From positions 3,640,843 to 3,704,842 of the forward strand of contig JAAONU010000009.1 in assembly GCA_012932295.1 (NCBI GenBank): a stretch of 64,000 nucleotides of DNA, read 5' to 3'. The position numbers were made by a program, and so were the translations under genes. Below, one piece after another: positions 11,101 through 24,000 of this stretch. The DNA comes from Cyclina sinensis (Eukaryota; Mollusca; Bivalvia; Venerida; Veneridae). The notes under the pieces are model-generated. The model was not told the DNA's origin. It worked only from the letters and a program-made list of their open reading frames with translations, and made no database searches. The first letter of the stretch is position 1. Each line of letters begins with the position of its first letter.

Positions 11101-14100
11101 GAACTTCATTTCAGTCTTGTTACTTTTATTTTCATACTTTTAAAGTTAAGGTTTGAATACTGCTGAAGCAGGTGCAAGCGGACTTGAGAGTATGGACCCA
11201 GTTTTGCTTCATAGTAGTACACATTTCTGCCAGATGATTTCAAAATCCATCAAGGAATGACAAAGTTATGGAGTGCACATTAAAGACCCCATTTTTTTTT
11301 ATCTTAGACCTGTAAATGAGACCTTGACCTTGGAGGTATGGACCTTTGAATCATTGTCTCATGGTAGATAACAGATTTCTTCCAATTAATTTAAAATCCA
11401 TCAAAGAATGACAAAGTTATGGAGCGCACACTCACACACACAAACAAGGACCATCAGTGATCACATGTGTCGCCCGATGATAGCCAATTAAACAGTAGTA
11501 TTGAGAGGTGATTGGACAGTTTTGTAGGCTAAAATGCATTTTTTTATTCAAGGGCCATAACTCAGCCAAAAATCATTCAACCTAAAAACCTTAAGACATG
11601 CACAAGTACTTGAGGTACAGAACAATCCTGTAACATTTCATTTAAATTGCTTTAGTAGTATAAGAGAAGTAGTCCAGACAAACTTTAAAAATAAAAATCA
11701 TTAAAGAGCGATAACTCTGACAAAAATCATTGAACTGGAAAATGCTGAAGATATGCACAACTAGACTTGGTACTGATCATTCCTGTAAAGTTTGGATGAA
11801 ATCGCACCAGTAGTTTCTGAGGAGTATTCCGGACAAGTTTTGTGATGGACAGACAGACAGATGGACGGACAGACAGATGATGGGAAAGTGATCCCTATAT
11901 GTCATGGCTACTTTTTAGCATGTCGCAGCTACTGTGAAGCCTGCAACACAAAATTCATTATTTGGCCAGAATGCTTTTTTCATTCAAGGGCCATAACTCA
12001 GCCAAAAATAATTTAACCAAAAAACCCGTTAGATATGCCCAAGTACTTGAGGTACTGATCAATCCTGTAAAATTTCATTCAAATTGCATTAGTAGTATAA
12101 GAGAAGTAGTCCGGACACACTTCAAAAATAAGAATCAGAAAAGGGCCATAACTCCCACAAAAATCATTGGACTGGAAAATGCTGATGATATGCAGAACTA
12201 GACTGATCATTTCTGTAAAGTTTGGATGAAATCGCACCAGTAGTTCCTGAGGAGTAGTCCGGACAAGTTTTGTGACAGACGGACGGACGGACGGATGGAC
12301 AGACGGACAGACAGATGACAGAGAATTGATCCCTATGTCGCAGCTACTTCGTAGCAGGCGACACAAAAACAATAATAAAACATTTTTTACCTTTGATCTT
12401 TAAGTATGACCTTTACCTTTATAGAGGTATGGACCTGGTTCTTGCACATGACACATTGTCTCATGGTGGTTAACATTTCTGCTAACTTATTTTATAAAAT
12501 CCATAATGACAAGATTGGTTTGTGACATCTAGACATCCATCCAGACAGAATGCAAAACATCCAAATGTCTCCCCCTACAACTATGTGCGGGGAGACAAAA
12601 TAATGTGAAAAAAAATCAGTACTTCAGTATTTTTATTAAAGACCAAGGTCTAGGACATTTTATCTTTTATGTTTGCCCGAAAGTTACTTAGCCCTGCTAT
12701 AAAAACTCTAAAAAATGTTGATGAAGATTTATTATTAGGCAGCAACCATCAAAAACACTTAACCTTAATGTTGAATTATCATCTTTGTAAATTAATTCCT
12801 ACCTCCATAATAATCTGTACCTTAATAATGAAATAACTGTATGCTTACTTCTATCTAAGTTTACAGTCTGAAAACCTTTACCTGTATAACACTTTTATCT
12901 GTTTAATGTATATAGGATATGTTAACCTTCACCTGTATAGCACTTTTATCTGTTTAATGTATACAGGATATGTTAACCTTCACCTGTATAACACTTCACC
13001 TGTCACATGTATATAGGTAATGTTAACCTTTACTTGTATAACACTTCTACCTGTCACATGTATATAGGTAATGTTAACCTTTACTTGTATAACACTTCTA
13101 CATGTCACATGTATATAGGTAATGTTAACCTTTACCTGTATAACACAAGTTGCTGCTGAGCATCCACTCCAGCGTATCTTGGAGTTTTCATCTTTTCCAT
13201 AAGACAACAAAATATCAAGTAGATAATAGGCCTTTGAAAATGCATTCTCCATTTTGTGCTCAAATGGAGACTTGTCCTTTTTCTTTTTTCTGGAAGAGTC
13301 CAAGCCCTGGTCATCTTTAGCACTATTTTCTGGAGAGCTGTCCATTTTCTTGATCAGGTCATTATACTTGTCCTCACATATATTTATTATGTTTTCAATG
13401 ATGCCTACACTCTCATCATAAAGTACTGCTCTCTCGCTCTGTCTTGTATCTGGACGGTCAAATTTATAATGAGATATGTCACTTTCTCCTAACAAATTCC
13501 CTCCCAGAACAGACTTGGTGCGTGGGTCAAATTTGATCATTTCACTGAGTAATAATTTATGCAGCTCACTGGAAGCAATTTCTGCAGCAAATCTGCCATG
13601 GTAGCCATCATACAAACCAAAGAAACATTTATGTTTATCCTCACCAAAATAATCTTGAAATGTGCGTGCATCCTCCATGTACGATTTCCACCTCTCATTA
13701 GCACTTGCTGCAATACCAACAGCATGTATACAATCTGGGCTACAGTTCAAAGCCACACCTCCTACCTGTGCATTAACATCTTCTCTCACCTGTCGGAGCT
13801 CCTCATAATTACCCTCAAGTAAGGCTTTCAAATATTCAAATGCCTCATTTACTTCTTCTACCTGTTGTGGAGTTACCGGTTTTTCTTTCGTGGCAGCAGA
13901 TTTAATTTTTCGCAAAACAAAATTTCGTCGTTTTAACAACAATTCTGCATTTTTGGGCTCTTCAGCACCATACCTGTAAGTAAAACATTCAAGTACCATC
14001 AAAACAAAACTGAACAGCTTCATAATATTGAAATACAAAAACATTCAGTACTTTTTGCAAGGAACAAAGATGTGATACAATGAAAATAATGATTCTTTTC

Positions 14101-15352
14101 TGTCCCTAATTTTTACTGTTTTCATTCATAGCCTTCTTTGCTTTCAATTAATCCATTTCTAATGAATTTTTTTATGAAAGCAAGGAATTAACCACTTAAT
14201 TTTCAACAAATTTCTATTTTAAACAAGATTATCCAAGATTATCCTGTTAACAGAAATTTCTGAATTTATACCAATACAGAATGATTCAATTTAATCACAA
14301 AGAGACTTAGAACAATAGGTTAAAGTTTCTACACATCTATACTTTGTTAAAGAATGTATATTGTACATACTAAATACCAAAAATAAGAGGGATAAAGATT
14401 TAAGGACTATACCTGAGTTTGGTGAGAGCACTGTGGAACTGTCGATGTTCTTTCAGCTGGGTGAGAGGGATGTAAGACTTACATTTCTCACAATTTATAG
14501 AGATATCAGGAGCTGGTCTGTATGGATATTCTGTAAGCATGGTTTCCGGAGTATCTAAAAGAAACATTATCTTAAAAAAAACCCACTAGCAACAAGTTAA
14601 TAGTATTTGGCTGATTCATAACCAAATATTTGAAAGTGTCACAGTAAACTTTTGGAAAACAAACATCTACTGCTAACAAGAGTATTTCCTTACATTTCAA
14701 TTAGTAAGGTTATATTCAAATCACTAAGGTCAACATATAAATTTTTTCTCTCCTGTCTGAAACTGGCAATAGCCTTAAGTCATGAAATATGTATGCTGGC
14801 TCACTTTCAAAGATAAACATTCTTGTTGTTTAAATGAACTAAATTTTCAAAAAGATTTCTTTTTCTAAGTGGAAGGCTTATGTCTGAAGATGTTGGCACA
14901 CAAGAGTTGTTAAGAGATTTTACTATAATTATGCTTTGACTTTAGAGAACATTAAGTTAACAACTACAAGTATACATGAAATAAACCACTGACATAACTT
15001 TATTTTTCATGTTCAGACTCTAGTCAGACTACAGTGAGAAGTTTAGTCTATATTGTCTTTTACCATTGATGGATCCCTGACCCCTCAAATTTGCATGATT
15101 TAACAAAGAAGTTCATTTATATTTTGAGCACAAATAAGTATATAACAAAAGAGCACATGGTAATGTTTGTGGCTTAAACCTATTGTAACAAGATTTAAGA
15201 GTCATGCTGTGGATCCATGAGTTAAAGCCTACTATTTAATTTTTGATTTCATTATTCTTACCTGTTCTCCCCACATTCTGACCCTGGAAGTCCAGTGTTG
15301 GGTCATAAAATTCCCTGTTAGATACCTCACATTCCCCAACTTCAGAGGTCAT
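8149..15352 (-). CDS. PP2D1: PP2C-like domain protein, probable pseudophosphatase PP2D1
   Basis: Coding exons on the minus strand are 15352-15262, 14554-14413, 13973-13136, 10908-10776, 10209-10108, 9741-9518 and 8967-8149. All have GT-AG borders and matching phases, and sum to 2349 nt (782 codons plus stop). Exon 1 extends 5' to an acceptor at 15362-15363, so a 5' UTR exon lies upstream. A C2H2-like finger (C52, C55, H67, H71) precedes the PP2C fold. PP2C landmarks are RWKSYMED (E178, D179), LYDGYHG (D200, G201), GTIHMANAGN and AKDNVTV (D768). The usual 'DGxWD' aspartate is Arg493 (ATRGVW), the 'VGDS' aspartate is Asn403, and DGHGG has become DGYHG. Catalysis is therefore unlikely. A Ser/Lys-rich insert of about 200 residues (roughly 530-730) precedes the last strand. 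PP2D1 is the family match; its role is unknown to me. Confidence 0.9.
11150..11475. repeat. dispersed bivalve-type repeat pair in a PP2D1 intron
   Basis: Two diverged copies about 170 bp apart share 'aaaatccatcaa(g/a)gaatgacaaag' plus 'ttatggag(t/c)gcaca' (near 11248 and 11395). A further degraded copy is at 12400-12590 ('ggtatggacctggttcttgc'). They lie in the intron between the 13136 and 10908 exons. Confidence 0.6.
11530..12368. repeat. two tandem copies of a ~420-bp dispersed repeat
   Basis: Copies at about 11530-11950 and 11960-12368 share, in order, 'ttcaagggccataactcagc', 'aagtacttgaggtac', 'gtagtataagagaagtagtc', 'gtaaagtttggatgaaatcg', 'cagacggacggac'-like runs, and an end reading gatccctat...cagctact. 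This is the kind of family found throughout clam and oyster genomes. It carries no coding capacity. Confidence 0.75.
12872..13148. repeat. 51-bp array that includes the PP2D1 exon-3 splice donor
   Basis: About five and a half units carry gttaacctttacctgtataa (plus strand). The right-most unit overlaps the end of PP2D1 exon 3: on the minus strand the exon ends GTTATACAG and continues gtaaaggttaac, and each further unit repeats that junction with CAG, CAA or CAG before gtaaag/gtgaag. The unit is 51 bp, so the minus-strand frame stays open through several copies. Confidence 0.9.
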
Positions 15353-15521
15353 CACTGCACCCTAAAAGAAAACAATAGAAAGTGTTGAAGTGATTTGATT
15401 ATAACATATGAAATACTTCATTTAGTAATGAATGACAGTAAAAAAAACAACAGACTTTTTCTCAATGTTTGATAAAAAAAAAAACTGCAACTGATAATGC
15501 CGGGAATCCGAGGTCAGGCCC

Positions 15522-15541
15522 AGGGTTAGGGTTAGGGTGGT
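15522..15541 (+). repeat. short interstitial telomeric motif
   Basis: About two TTAGGG copies ('gggttagggttagggtgg') upstream of the PP2D1 first coding exon. Similar one-to-three-copy motifs are at 35701-35713 (+), 49660-49675 (CCCTAA) and 55872-55900 (CCCTAA). Confidence 0.6.
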
Positions 15542-16059
15542 GCCCAGGGTGGTGTGTTTTAATTCTTAAGATAAATCTAGGCCATTCTTAAAGCATTTTC
15601 TTTTTCCCAGAACTTTTAGCAAAAAGATCTACTCTTAGAAAATTTAAATCGATGCAAAGACTTATAATTGAACGGAAACAAATATCTTGCATTTTAAGCA
15701 TGTCAGTTAGATGTTTGACAAAAAAATGGTGGCTATTACATACCTTCCTGAATTATTAATATAGGACTATAAGCAATGCAATATTTTATCTACAAGAACA
15801 AACTGTCAGTTTTTGCTTAATGCTTTTTAAAGATAAGACCTACTGTATATAAACAAAAATAAATGTTTGTCACTGTAAAATAAGTCAAGATGGAAAAAAA
15901 AGACGCTTTTCTTCAACTTCAACTTATTACTGCCAAAAGTCAATACTGACTATACTAGGCAGGCGCTGGTCAGGAACATTAAAATTATAATAGATAATAT
16001 CAAAGAAAACAAGATTTTACTAAAGTTCTTACTTAATCATTTATTTTGAATGTTTAAAA

Positions 16060-17712
16060 TCTATAAAACTTGTTCAGTCCACTGATAAAAGCTGGCACAG
16101 CTGGGGTAGCCTTTATCTCGGTCGGTAATTCGTTCCAGAGTCATACAGTCCTTGGGAAGAATAAGTTCATGTGATTTTGTGTTTGTGATTGCGGGATGAG
16201 GTTTTTGTTGTTTCTTGTGTTTGTAAGGTGTTTGTGATCGACACTGACTTGTTTGTTTTTTATTTTGTGTAGCATGACCAGGCTGGCATAGTTTGCCTTT
16301 GTTCTAATGTTGACCATTTTAGTTCCTTAATCATGTTTGTTACACTGCTTGTATAGTGGTAATCATTATGAATGTACCTTGCAGCTGACCTCTGAACCAT
16401 TTCTATTCTGTGAGAGAGATATTTCTGCCATGGGTGCCATATGGTTCAGCAGTATATTTGAACTCTGGTCTTACATATGTTTTGTTTGCTCTTTCTTTGA
16501 GTTGTTTGTTTCATGTTTTGACATTCATCTGATGAACCTAAAGCTGTTTTTTGCTTTGTTTGTGATGTTGTTTATGTGGGATGACCAGTTCAGGTTACTA
16601 CTTATAGTAACTCCTAAGTATTTTGCATTTTCTGTGGTTTTCAGCACAGTGCTATGTAGGGTGTAGGGAAAGATGACCAGTTTCTTTTTTCTGTGTATTA
16701 TGAGTTCTTCACACTTGTCAGTGTTGAATTCCATTGACCATTCTTTTTCCCATATTTCAAGGTTGTGCAAACCATTTTGTAAGGTTTGTGCAGATGCTTG
16801 TGATTTGATTGTTAAAAAAACTATGGTGTCATCTGCAAATAGATGCATCCAGCTCCTGACACTTCCTGGTATGTAGGTCATTGATGTATGCAAGCTAGAA
16901 AGAGGCACGGACCTAAGACCGATCCCTGCCGGACACCAGAAAGCAAAGGGAGCCTGTTAGAGACCTTGTATTCCACTAATACTTGTTGTGATCTGTTTTT
17001 GAGAAAGTTTTGTATCCATGAACTGATGTGTGGATGAACTCCTATGTGTTTCAGCTTGTGTATGAGTTTCTGGTGGTCTACTTTTCGAAAGCTTTACTGA
17101 AGTCCATGACAATGACATCAGCTTGTTGACCTTCATCTAGGTTGTAAGCTATTTCTTGTGTGAAGCTGAAGTGCTGTGTCTGACAGCTTTGTTTTGACCT
17201 GAATCCATGTTGCTGGGGGCAAAGTATGTTGTGTTTGTCAAAGTAATCCATAATGTTTGAAACAATGATGTGTGCCATTAGTTTTGATGCTATACATGTG
17301 AGTGAAATTAGTTGCTATGTTTTGAATTTGACCCTTTTTTGAATGCTGGTGTGATGATGGCATGTTTCCAATCCTTAGGAACAATACCCATGTCAAGTGA
17401 CCCACAGGAATCTGACGTTTTATCCTAGAATTCACCGAGATGGGAATGAAAGCACTGCCACTCTAGCTGTTGCCAACAATTCTAGGATAAAACGTCGGAT
17501 TCCTGTGAGTGACCTTAGGAATATGATATTGAGGATGGGTGCTATCTCTGTGTGTAGCTCTTTGAGTAACCTAGGTTGGATCTCATCTGGACTTTGGGCT
17601 TTATGTGGGTTTATTCCTGTCAATAACTTATCAACTCCTAGAACTGAGATGGATATGGGACCCCTGGGTGGGTGATCAAGTGATGACATTGAGTTTTTAG
17701 CTATTTGTTCTT
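16060..17712 (-). mobile_element. degenerate non-LTR retrotransposon, reverse transcriptase part
   Basis: On the minus strand, broken frames give an ordered reverse transcriptase. From about 17689 it reads 'GINPHKAQSPDEIQPRLLKE' (the K-SPG/DEI block), then CPQQHGFRSKQSC and DVIVMDFSKAFEK near 17100-17220, the catalytic block LFADDT near 16830-16846, and AKYLGVTISSNLNWSSHI near 16560. This is the jockey/CR1-like order. The endonuclease part is missing (5' truncation). Frameshifts and an internal 105-bp insertion break it, so it is inactive. The region reaches into the presumed upstream flank of PON. Confidence 0.85.
17403..17507. mobile_element. 105-bp MITE with 30-bp TIRs inside the retrotransposon
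   Basis: The ends are inverted copies over 30 bases with one mismatch: cacaggaatc(t/c)gacgttt continuing atcctagaatt. The flanking heptamer agtgacc occurs at 17396-17402 and 17508-17514. Removing the insert and one heptamer makes the reverse-transcriptase frame continuous on the minus strand, with FLRSL joining directly to DMGIVPKDW. That supports a simple insertion. Confidence 0.9.
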
Positions 17713-18092
17713 GTATAAAATGGATAAAAACAAGTAATATTGCTTAAAAATTCGATTCATAAATGTAAGTTTACCTTTACGTACGGTTTCTTGGTGCATC
17801 CAATGTAAACATTGACTGGTTTACATACGGCTCTTCCGTTCCCCTCTCATAAAATGTGTTTCAGATACAACCTTGTATGTGAAGATACAGATGCTGATTT
17901 AGATTTATTAAGTCATTATTCCTGTATCGATTTATTTACTAAACGAGAGCTTAGTAACAGTTTCAAGACGTTAATACCAAACCTTTTTAACTATGCGCTG
18001 CAGGACGAAAGCGTTAAGACTCAGAGGGATGTTTTCTTATACCAGTCCCAATTAACAAAACTAATTTGTAGCTGAGGGAAGGTCGAGTATTA
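17713..18092 (+). promoter_or_regulatory. 5' flank / presumptive 5' UTR of PON
   Basis: This interval lies between the retrotransposon and the PON start codon. No TATA box stands out. An open frame at 17812-18075 (start MTGLHTALPF) shows moderately protein-like composition but no domain I recognise and ends just before the PON ATG; it could be a uORF or chance. Confidence 0.3.
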
Positions 18093-21000
18093 ATGATGTA
18101 CTTGAAAATTGTAGGCATAAGCTTGCTCTTATTAATCTTGCAGCACCTGGCTAGATTGATGTGAGTATTTAGAAATAAATCAAACGGAAAAATTTAAATT
18201 ATTCGTGCACGGTAATTTCGTAACTAAAAGTATCAGTCACTTTGGAGGCATTTTTTTAGTTTAGCCATAATTGCTTTTCTTGAAATGAATGTCCATTCTA
18301 CAAAATCTAGCGTCGATAGAAAATATCCGGTGATGCAAAATGTAAAAAACTATTTTAGACTTGGCGTTATTGAATTTGCTGAATGATAGTCATTGGCATC
18401 CAAACTGTTTAGCTGTTTGTAATTTCTGAAGGAAGAATACATTTTCCCAGATGTAATCAATTCGCCATCAGTCAATTCATGGTGGGTCTTGAACACAAAT
18501 TCAATGCTACATGTTATGATTAACTGTACAGTAAAGAGAGTGAGGTAAACATTTGCTATGAGCAATTATTTAAATTGATCTTAAAAAGAAAATTATGATG
18601 ATTGATGTACATGATATCAGAGCTGAAACATTTCTGATGCACCATAAAGGATCAGAAAAACCAGAGATGTAGATTTATATACATCCCTGGAAAAACCAAT
18701 AGTTTACTGAAGGATTCTTCTCAAGTCATCTCTATTTCTACATGAACTGAAACAAACACAAGAGCTTTGTTTTGTTTTTTTACAGTTTTGTATGTGTTGC
18801 GTTTCATATTAAACTTAACACTATGATTATAAGGCCAGAGTTATTGTCCTTGACACTGGTTAAAAATAGTTATTATGTCCTGCTTTTATACCCCTTGATC
18901 AGAGCACTTCATCTTTATAATGATAATGATCTATACATGACAGTATACATATTGAGTGTTTCTTGTGGGGGGGGGGGGGGGGGTGGGGTTGCTGTTTTCA
19001 TTTTAATCTTGAAGCAGAAGCACCCACACACTTTACACTTAGAGAATGTGTCTGTTCATATTGTTCATTTCTTTTTATCTGAGCACAGTTTAAGTAATGA
19101 AGAGAATGTGTCTGTTCATATTGTTCATTTCTTTTTATCTGAGCATAGTTTAAGTAATTAAGAGAATGTGTCTGTTAATTCATATTGTTCACTTTTTTTA
19201 TCTGAGCATAGTTTAAGTAATGAAGAGAATGTGTCTGTTCATATTGTTCATTTCTTTTTATCTGAGCATAGTTTAAGTAATGAAGAGAATGTGTCTGTTC
19301 ATTTTGTTCATTTCTTTTTATCTGAGCATAGTTTAAGTAATGAAGAGAATGTGTCTGTTAATGTTACTGTAATTTCTTTTTATCTGAGCATAGTTTAAGT
19401 AATGAAGAGAATGTGTCTGTTCATTTTGTTCATTTCTTTTTATCTGAGCATAGTTTCAGTAATGAAGAGAATGTGTCTGTTCATTTTGTTCATTTCTTTT
19501 TATCTGAGCATAGTTTAAGTAATGAAGAGAATGTGGTTGTTCATTTTGTTCATTTCTTTTTATCTGAGCATAGTTTAAGTAATGAAGAGAATGTGTCTGT
19601 TAACGTTATTGTAATTTCTTTTTATCTGAAGACAGATTACATGACTGATTTCATCTTAAATTTACTTGGTAAACACAGTATCTGTATGGTTAGTTGTTAA
19701 AAGCTGATTAATTGGTTATTTTTCATCTTAAAACTTTTCTTCTGTGTTACAGATACTTGCTAGGTTATCATGTGGTAGTTTACAATCATACTCCGGGACC
19801 TTGCTATCCTATATCGGGTGTAGGTAGGTGGTAGCTGCTTATAATCATCTAAAAATAGCTTATCCTTTTGTGTTGATAGATGATCAAAAATAGTAAGACA
19901 TGCATCATAGCCAGACCATAAAAATCAAGAATGGCATTTTTTGGGGATGTAAGATGTTTGATTATCATCAAGATCAAAACTGCTTAAATTTTAAATAAAT
20001 TCATACAGTTTGCTATAGCTTTAAATATAAATGACTTTCAACTAAACTATTACAAAATCACTAGCATAATCAAGACTCTGTAACCACTCAGTCAAAACCT
20101 GTACTTGTTGTGTTCTTAAGTTGTTCTGTTTGAAGAATTTTAGTTATTTTAGGTTGTGCAAGACAGTATAAAATACAGAAAGAATCCCATTCCTGAGACA
20201 CTTCTAGCTCATTTATATGCTTAGTGTATAACACCCTTACATGGGACCTCAGTTTCCTGTATTATATGAGAGACAGTCATTTGTACTAGTAGAGACGTAG
20301 AGAATTGAATTTGCGATACCAGGATTACCAGTTCAGCTTGTTACCACTAGACCAAATTTGATCTGTCCCTTCTTGAAGTCGAAAGATATGGCTAAGCTAA
20401 ACTTAATTCAAGTCTGATTTAAAAGGTTGTATTCTGATTGGTTGAATGGTGTCCTATAACTAGCTGAGTTCTGTATTCTTATCTTCACTTTTAGAACATG
20501 GAGCGGAAGATATGCAGACCTTACCTAATGGGATGACTTTCATTACTGCAGTATGTAAGGCTGTAGTTGTAACTTATTTGTTTTTAAATTAATGATTAGA
20601 TTGTTTTCTGCATGTTTGATTCTTGATTTTAAGGTCTATATATAATTTAAAGTTTTTTTTTTATTTTTTGTTTCAAGTACAACATGAAAATGAGCATATA
20701 ATATTGACCTTTTTGGACAGGTGTCACAGAAATGAATTCCTTATTCAGATTTATGATTAAAAAATTTAGAATATTTCTTATTTCCACATTGTTTATAAAA
20801 AGGACCTTTTCATTTTTACAGGGCTTTCATTGGTCAATTGGTTCTCCTGATTTTTTTCAACTGTACAAAGATCAAAACAGAAAAGGGAGAATACTCTTGT
20901 TTAACTTTAATACACCAGACAAAGGAGTTACAGAACTTAGCTTTAGTGAAAGCTTTGACCGGTCCACATTTTATCCACATGGTATTAGTGTCATACAGAA

Positions 21001-24000
21001 TACAGACACAGGTATTATGCAAAGCTGTATTTTCATAGTGACAAAAAACATCTGTCATTAAAATTGCTAAAATCTGTAACAGAGGCTATTGTGACATTTC
21101 CATCAAATTTTTATGACAAAAACCTTGTTGTAAATCATTTTATTAAAATATGGCATATTACAGAACCTTTTCATTGTTGTTCATTAAGTTTCCAAATCAG
21201 CATATTTATTGCTAAACATTAGCACCTCATTGCTGTAAAATATATATGACTATTTTTATGTTTTTTATTGTTTAAGCAGACTGTATATGAGAGAGATAAT
21301 CAAGATTTATACTAGCACTTTCAGAACTTAAAATTGTGGGTGCAAAGGATACCCCCTGACCACTGTTGATTTGTTGTCATGGGGACACCCATTATTTAGA
21401 TTTAGATTATGATTTTCAGAGAAGATAACTCTCTTTGTTGTAAATCATGGCCCAGAAGAAGATAGAATAGAGAAGTTTGAGTTCATTGAGGACAAAATGA
21501 TGCTGGAACATAAAATCTCTTATATTGATGAAGCAGTACATTTGTAAGTATAAGAGGTTTATAGCTGTTATGAAATAGCAACTACTTATGCAGACATTAG
21601 CTGACCAAAGAGCTAAGATTAATATAACAAAACTATCCTTTTTTTGTAATATTCTGCAAAGATGATTCAGTATTTGCTAGTAATTCAGTGTTAGGGTTGG
21701 ACATCCGTGTTTTTCTATTAATCCATTCATCTACACCATGCAAACATAGAGTTATTGCAAGAAACTGGATCAGCATCAGTCTGTTATATGTACTCTCTTT
21801 ATCTGTACAAAATTTATAATGTGTATGTGAAGATATACCGATGGAAGCCTGGTTATTCAAGAGAAAGTTTTTATCTGTATTTTTCAGAGTCAATGATGTT
21901 GCTGCTGTGAGTGAGAACAGTTTCTACTTCACAAACTATGCTTATTCACGAAGTCACTTTGGTCATATTCTAGAGGCTATCATACTTCAGCTTCCCTGGG
22001 GGAACATTGTGTATTTTGATGGAGCAAACTATGTTGAAGTGACAGATGGACTTCTTTTACCAAATGGCATTCTACTGTCAACAGATAAACAGTAAGTGAT
22101 GCTGATACAGGGTCTATGTATTCTTTTACCAAATGGCATTCTACTGTCAACAGATAAACAGTAAGTGATGCTGACACAGGGTCTATGTATTCTTTTACCA
22201 AATGGCATTCTACTGTCAACAGATAAACAGTAAGTGACGTGGACACAGGGTCTATATGTACATTTACCAAATGGCATTCTACTGTCAACAGATAAATGGT
22301 AAGTGATGCTGACACAGGGTCTATGTATCCTTTTACCAAATGGCATTCTACTGTCAACAGATAAATGGTAAGTGATGCTGACACGGGGTCTATGTATCCT
22401 TTTACCAAATGGCATTCTACTGTCAACAGATAAATGGTAAGTGATGCTGACACAGGGTCTATGTATACTTTTACCAAATGGCATTCTACTGTCAACAGAT
22501 AAATGGTAGATGATGTGGACACAGGGTCTATGTATACTTTTACCAAATGGCATTCTACTGTCAACAGATAAACAGTAAATGATGTGGCCACAGGGTCTAT
22601 GCATACTTTTACCAAATGGCATTCTTCTGTAAACAGATAAACAGGAAGTGATGCTAACACAGGGCCTGTGTTTACTTTTACCAAATTGAATTCTACTGTC
22701 AACAGACAAACAGTAGGTGATGTGGACACAGGGTCTATGTATACTTTTACCAAATGGCATTCTACTGTCAACAGACAAACAGTAGGTAATGTGGACACAG
22801 GGTTATTGTATACTTTTACCAAATGGCATTGTAATGTCAACAGATAAATGGTAAGTGATGCTGACACGGGGTCTATGTATCCTTTTACCAAATGGCATTC
22901 TACTGTCAACAGATAAACAGTAAGTGATGCTGACTCAGGGCCTATTTATACTTTTACCAAATGGCATTCTACTTTCAACAGATAAACAGTAAGTGATGCT
23001 GACACAGGGGCTATGTATACTTTTACCAAATGGCATTAGACTGTCAGCAGACAAATGGTAGTGATTGGCCACAGGGTCTATGTATACTTTTACAAAGTGG
23101 CATTTTTCTGTCAACAGATAAACAGTAAGTGATGCTGACACAAGGTCTATGCATTCTTTTACCAAATGGCATTCTACTGTCAACAGATAAACGGTAAGTG
23201 ATGCTGACCCAGGGCCTATGTATACTTTCTCGAATGGCATTCTACTGACAACAGATAAACAGTAAGTGATGCTGACACGGGGTCTATGTATACTTTTACC
23301 AAATGGCATTCTACTGTCAACAGATAAACTGTAAGTGATTCTGACACAGGGTCTATGTATACTTTTAACAAATGGCATTCTACTGTCAACAGATAAATGG
23401 TTAGTGATGTGGCCACAATGTCTATGTAAACTTTTACCAAATGGCATTTTACTGTCAACAGATAAACAGTAGGTGATGCTGACATAGGGTATATGTACAT
23501 TTACCAAATGGCATTCTACTGTCAACAGATAAACAGTAAGTGACGTGGACACAGGGTCTGTGTATACTTTTACCAAATGGCATTCTACTGTCAACAGAAA
23601 AACAGTGGATGATGTGTACACAATTTCTATGTATACTTTTACCAAATGGCATTTACTGTCAACAGATAAACAGTAGGTGATGCTGACACAGGGTATATAT
23701 AAACTTTTACCAAATGGCATTTTACTGTCAACAAACAAACAGTAGGTGATGTGGAAACAGGGTCTGTGTATACTTTTACCAAATGTCATTTTACTGTCAA
23801 CAGATAAATGGTAGGTGATGCTGACACAGGGTATATGTATACTCATACCAAATGGCATTCTACTGTGAACAGACAAACAGTAGGTGATGTGGAAACGGTC
23901 TATGTATACTTTTCCCAAATGGCATTCTACTGTCAACAGATAAATGGTTAGTGATGTGGCCACAATGTCTATGTATACTTTTACCAAATGGCATTTTACT

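Noticed and set aside
17812..18075. 87-codon plus-strand frame upstream of PON
   Set aside because: No domain recognised; it ends before the PON start codon and has no splice link. It may be a uORF but is not supported as a gene.
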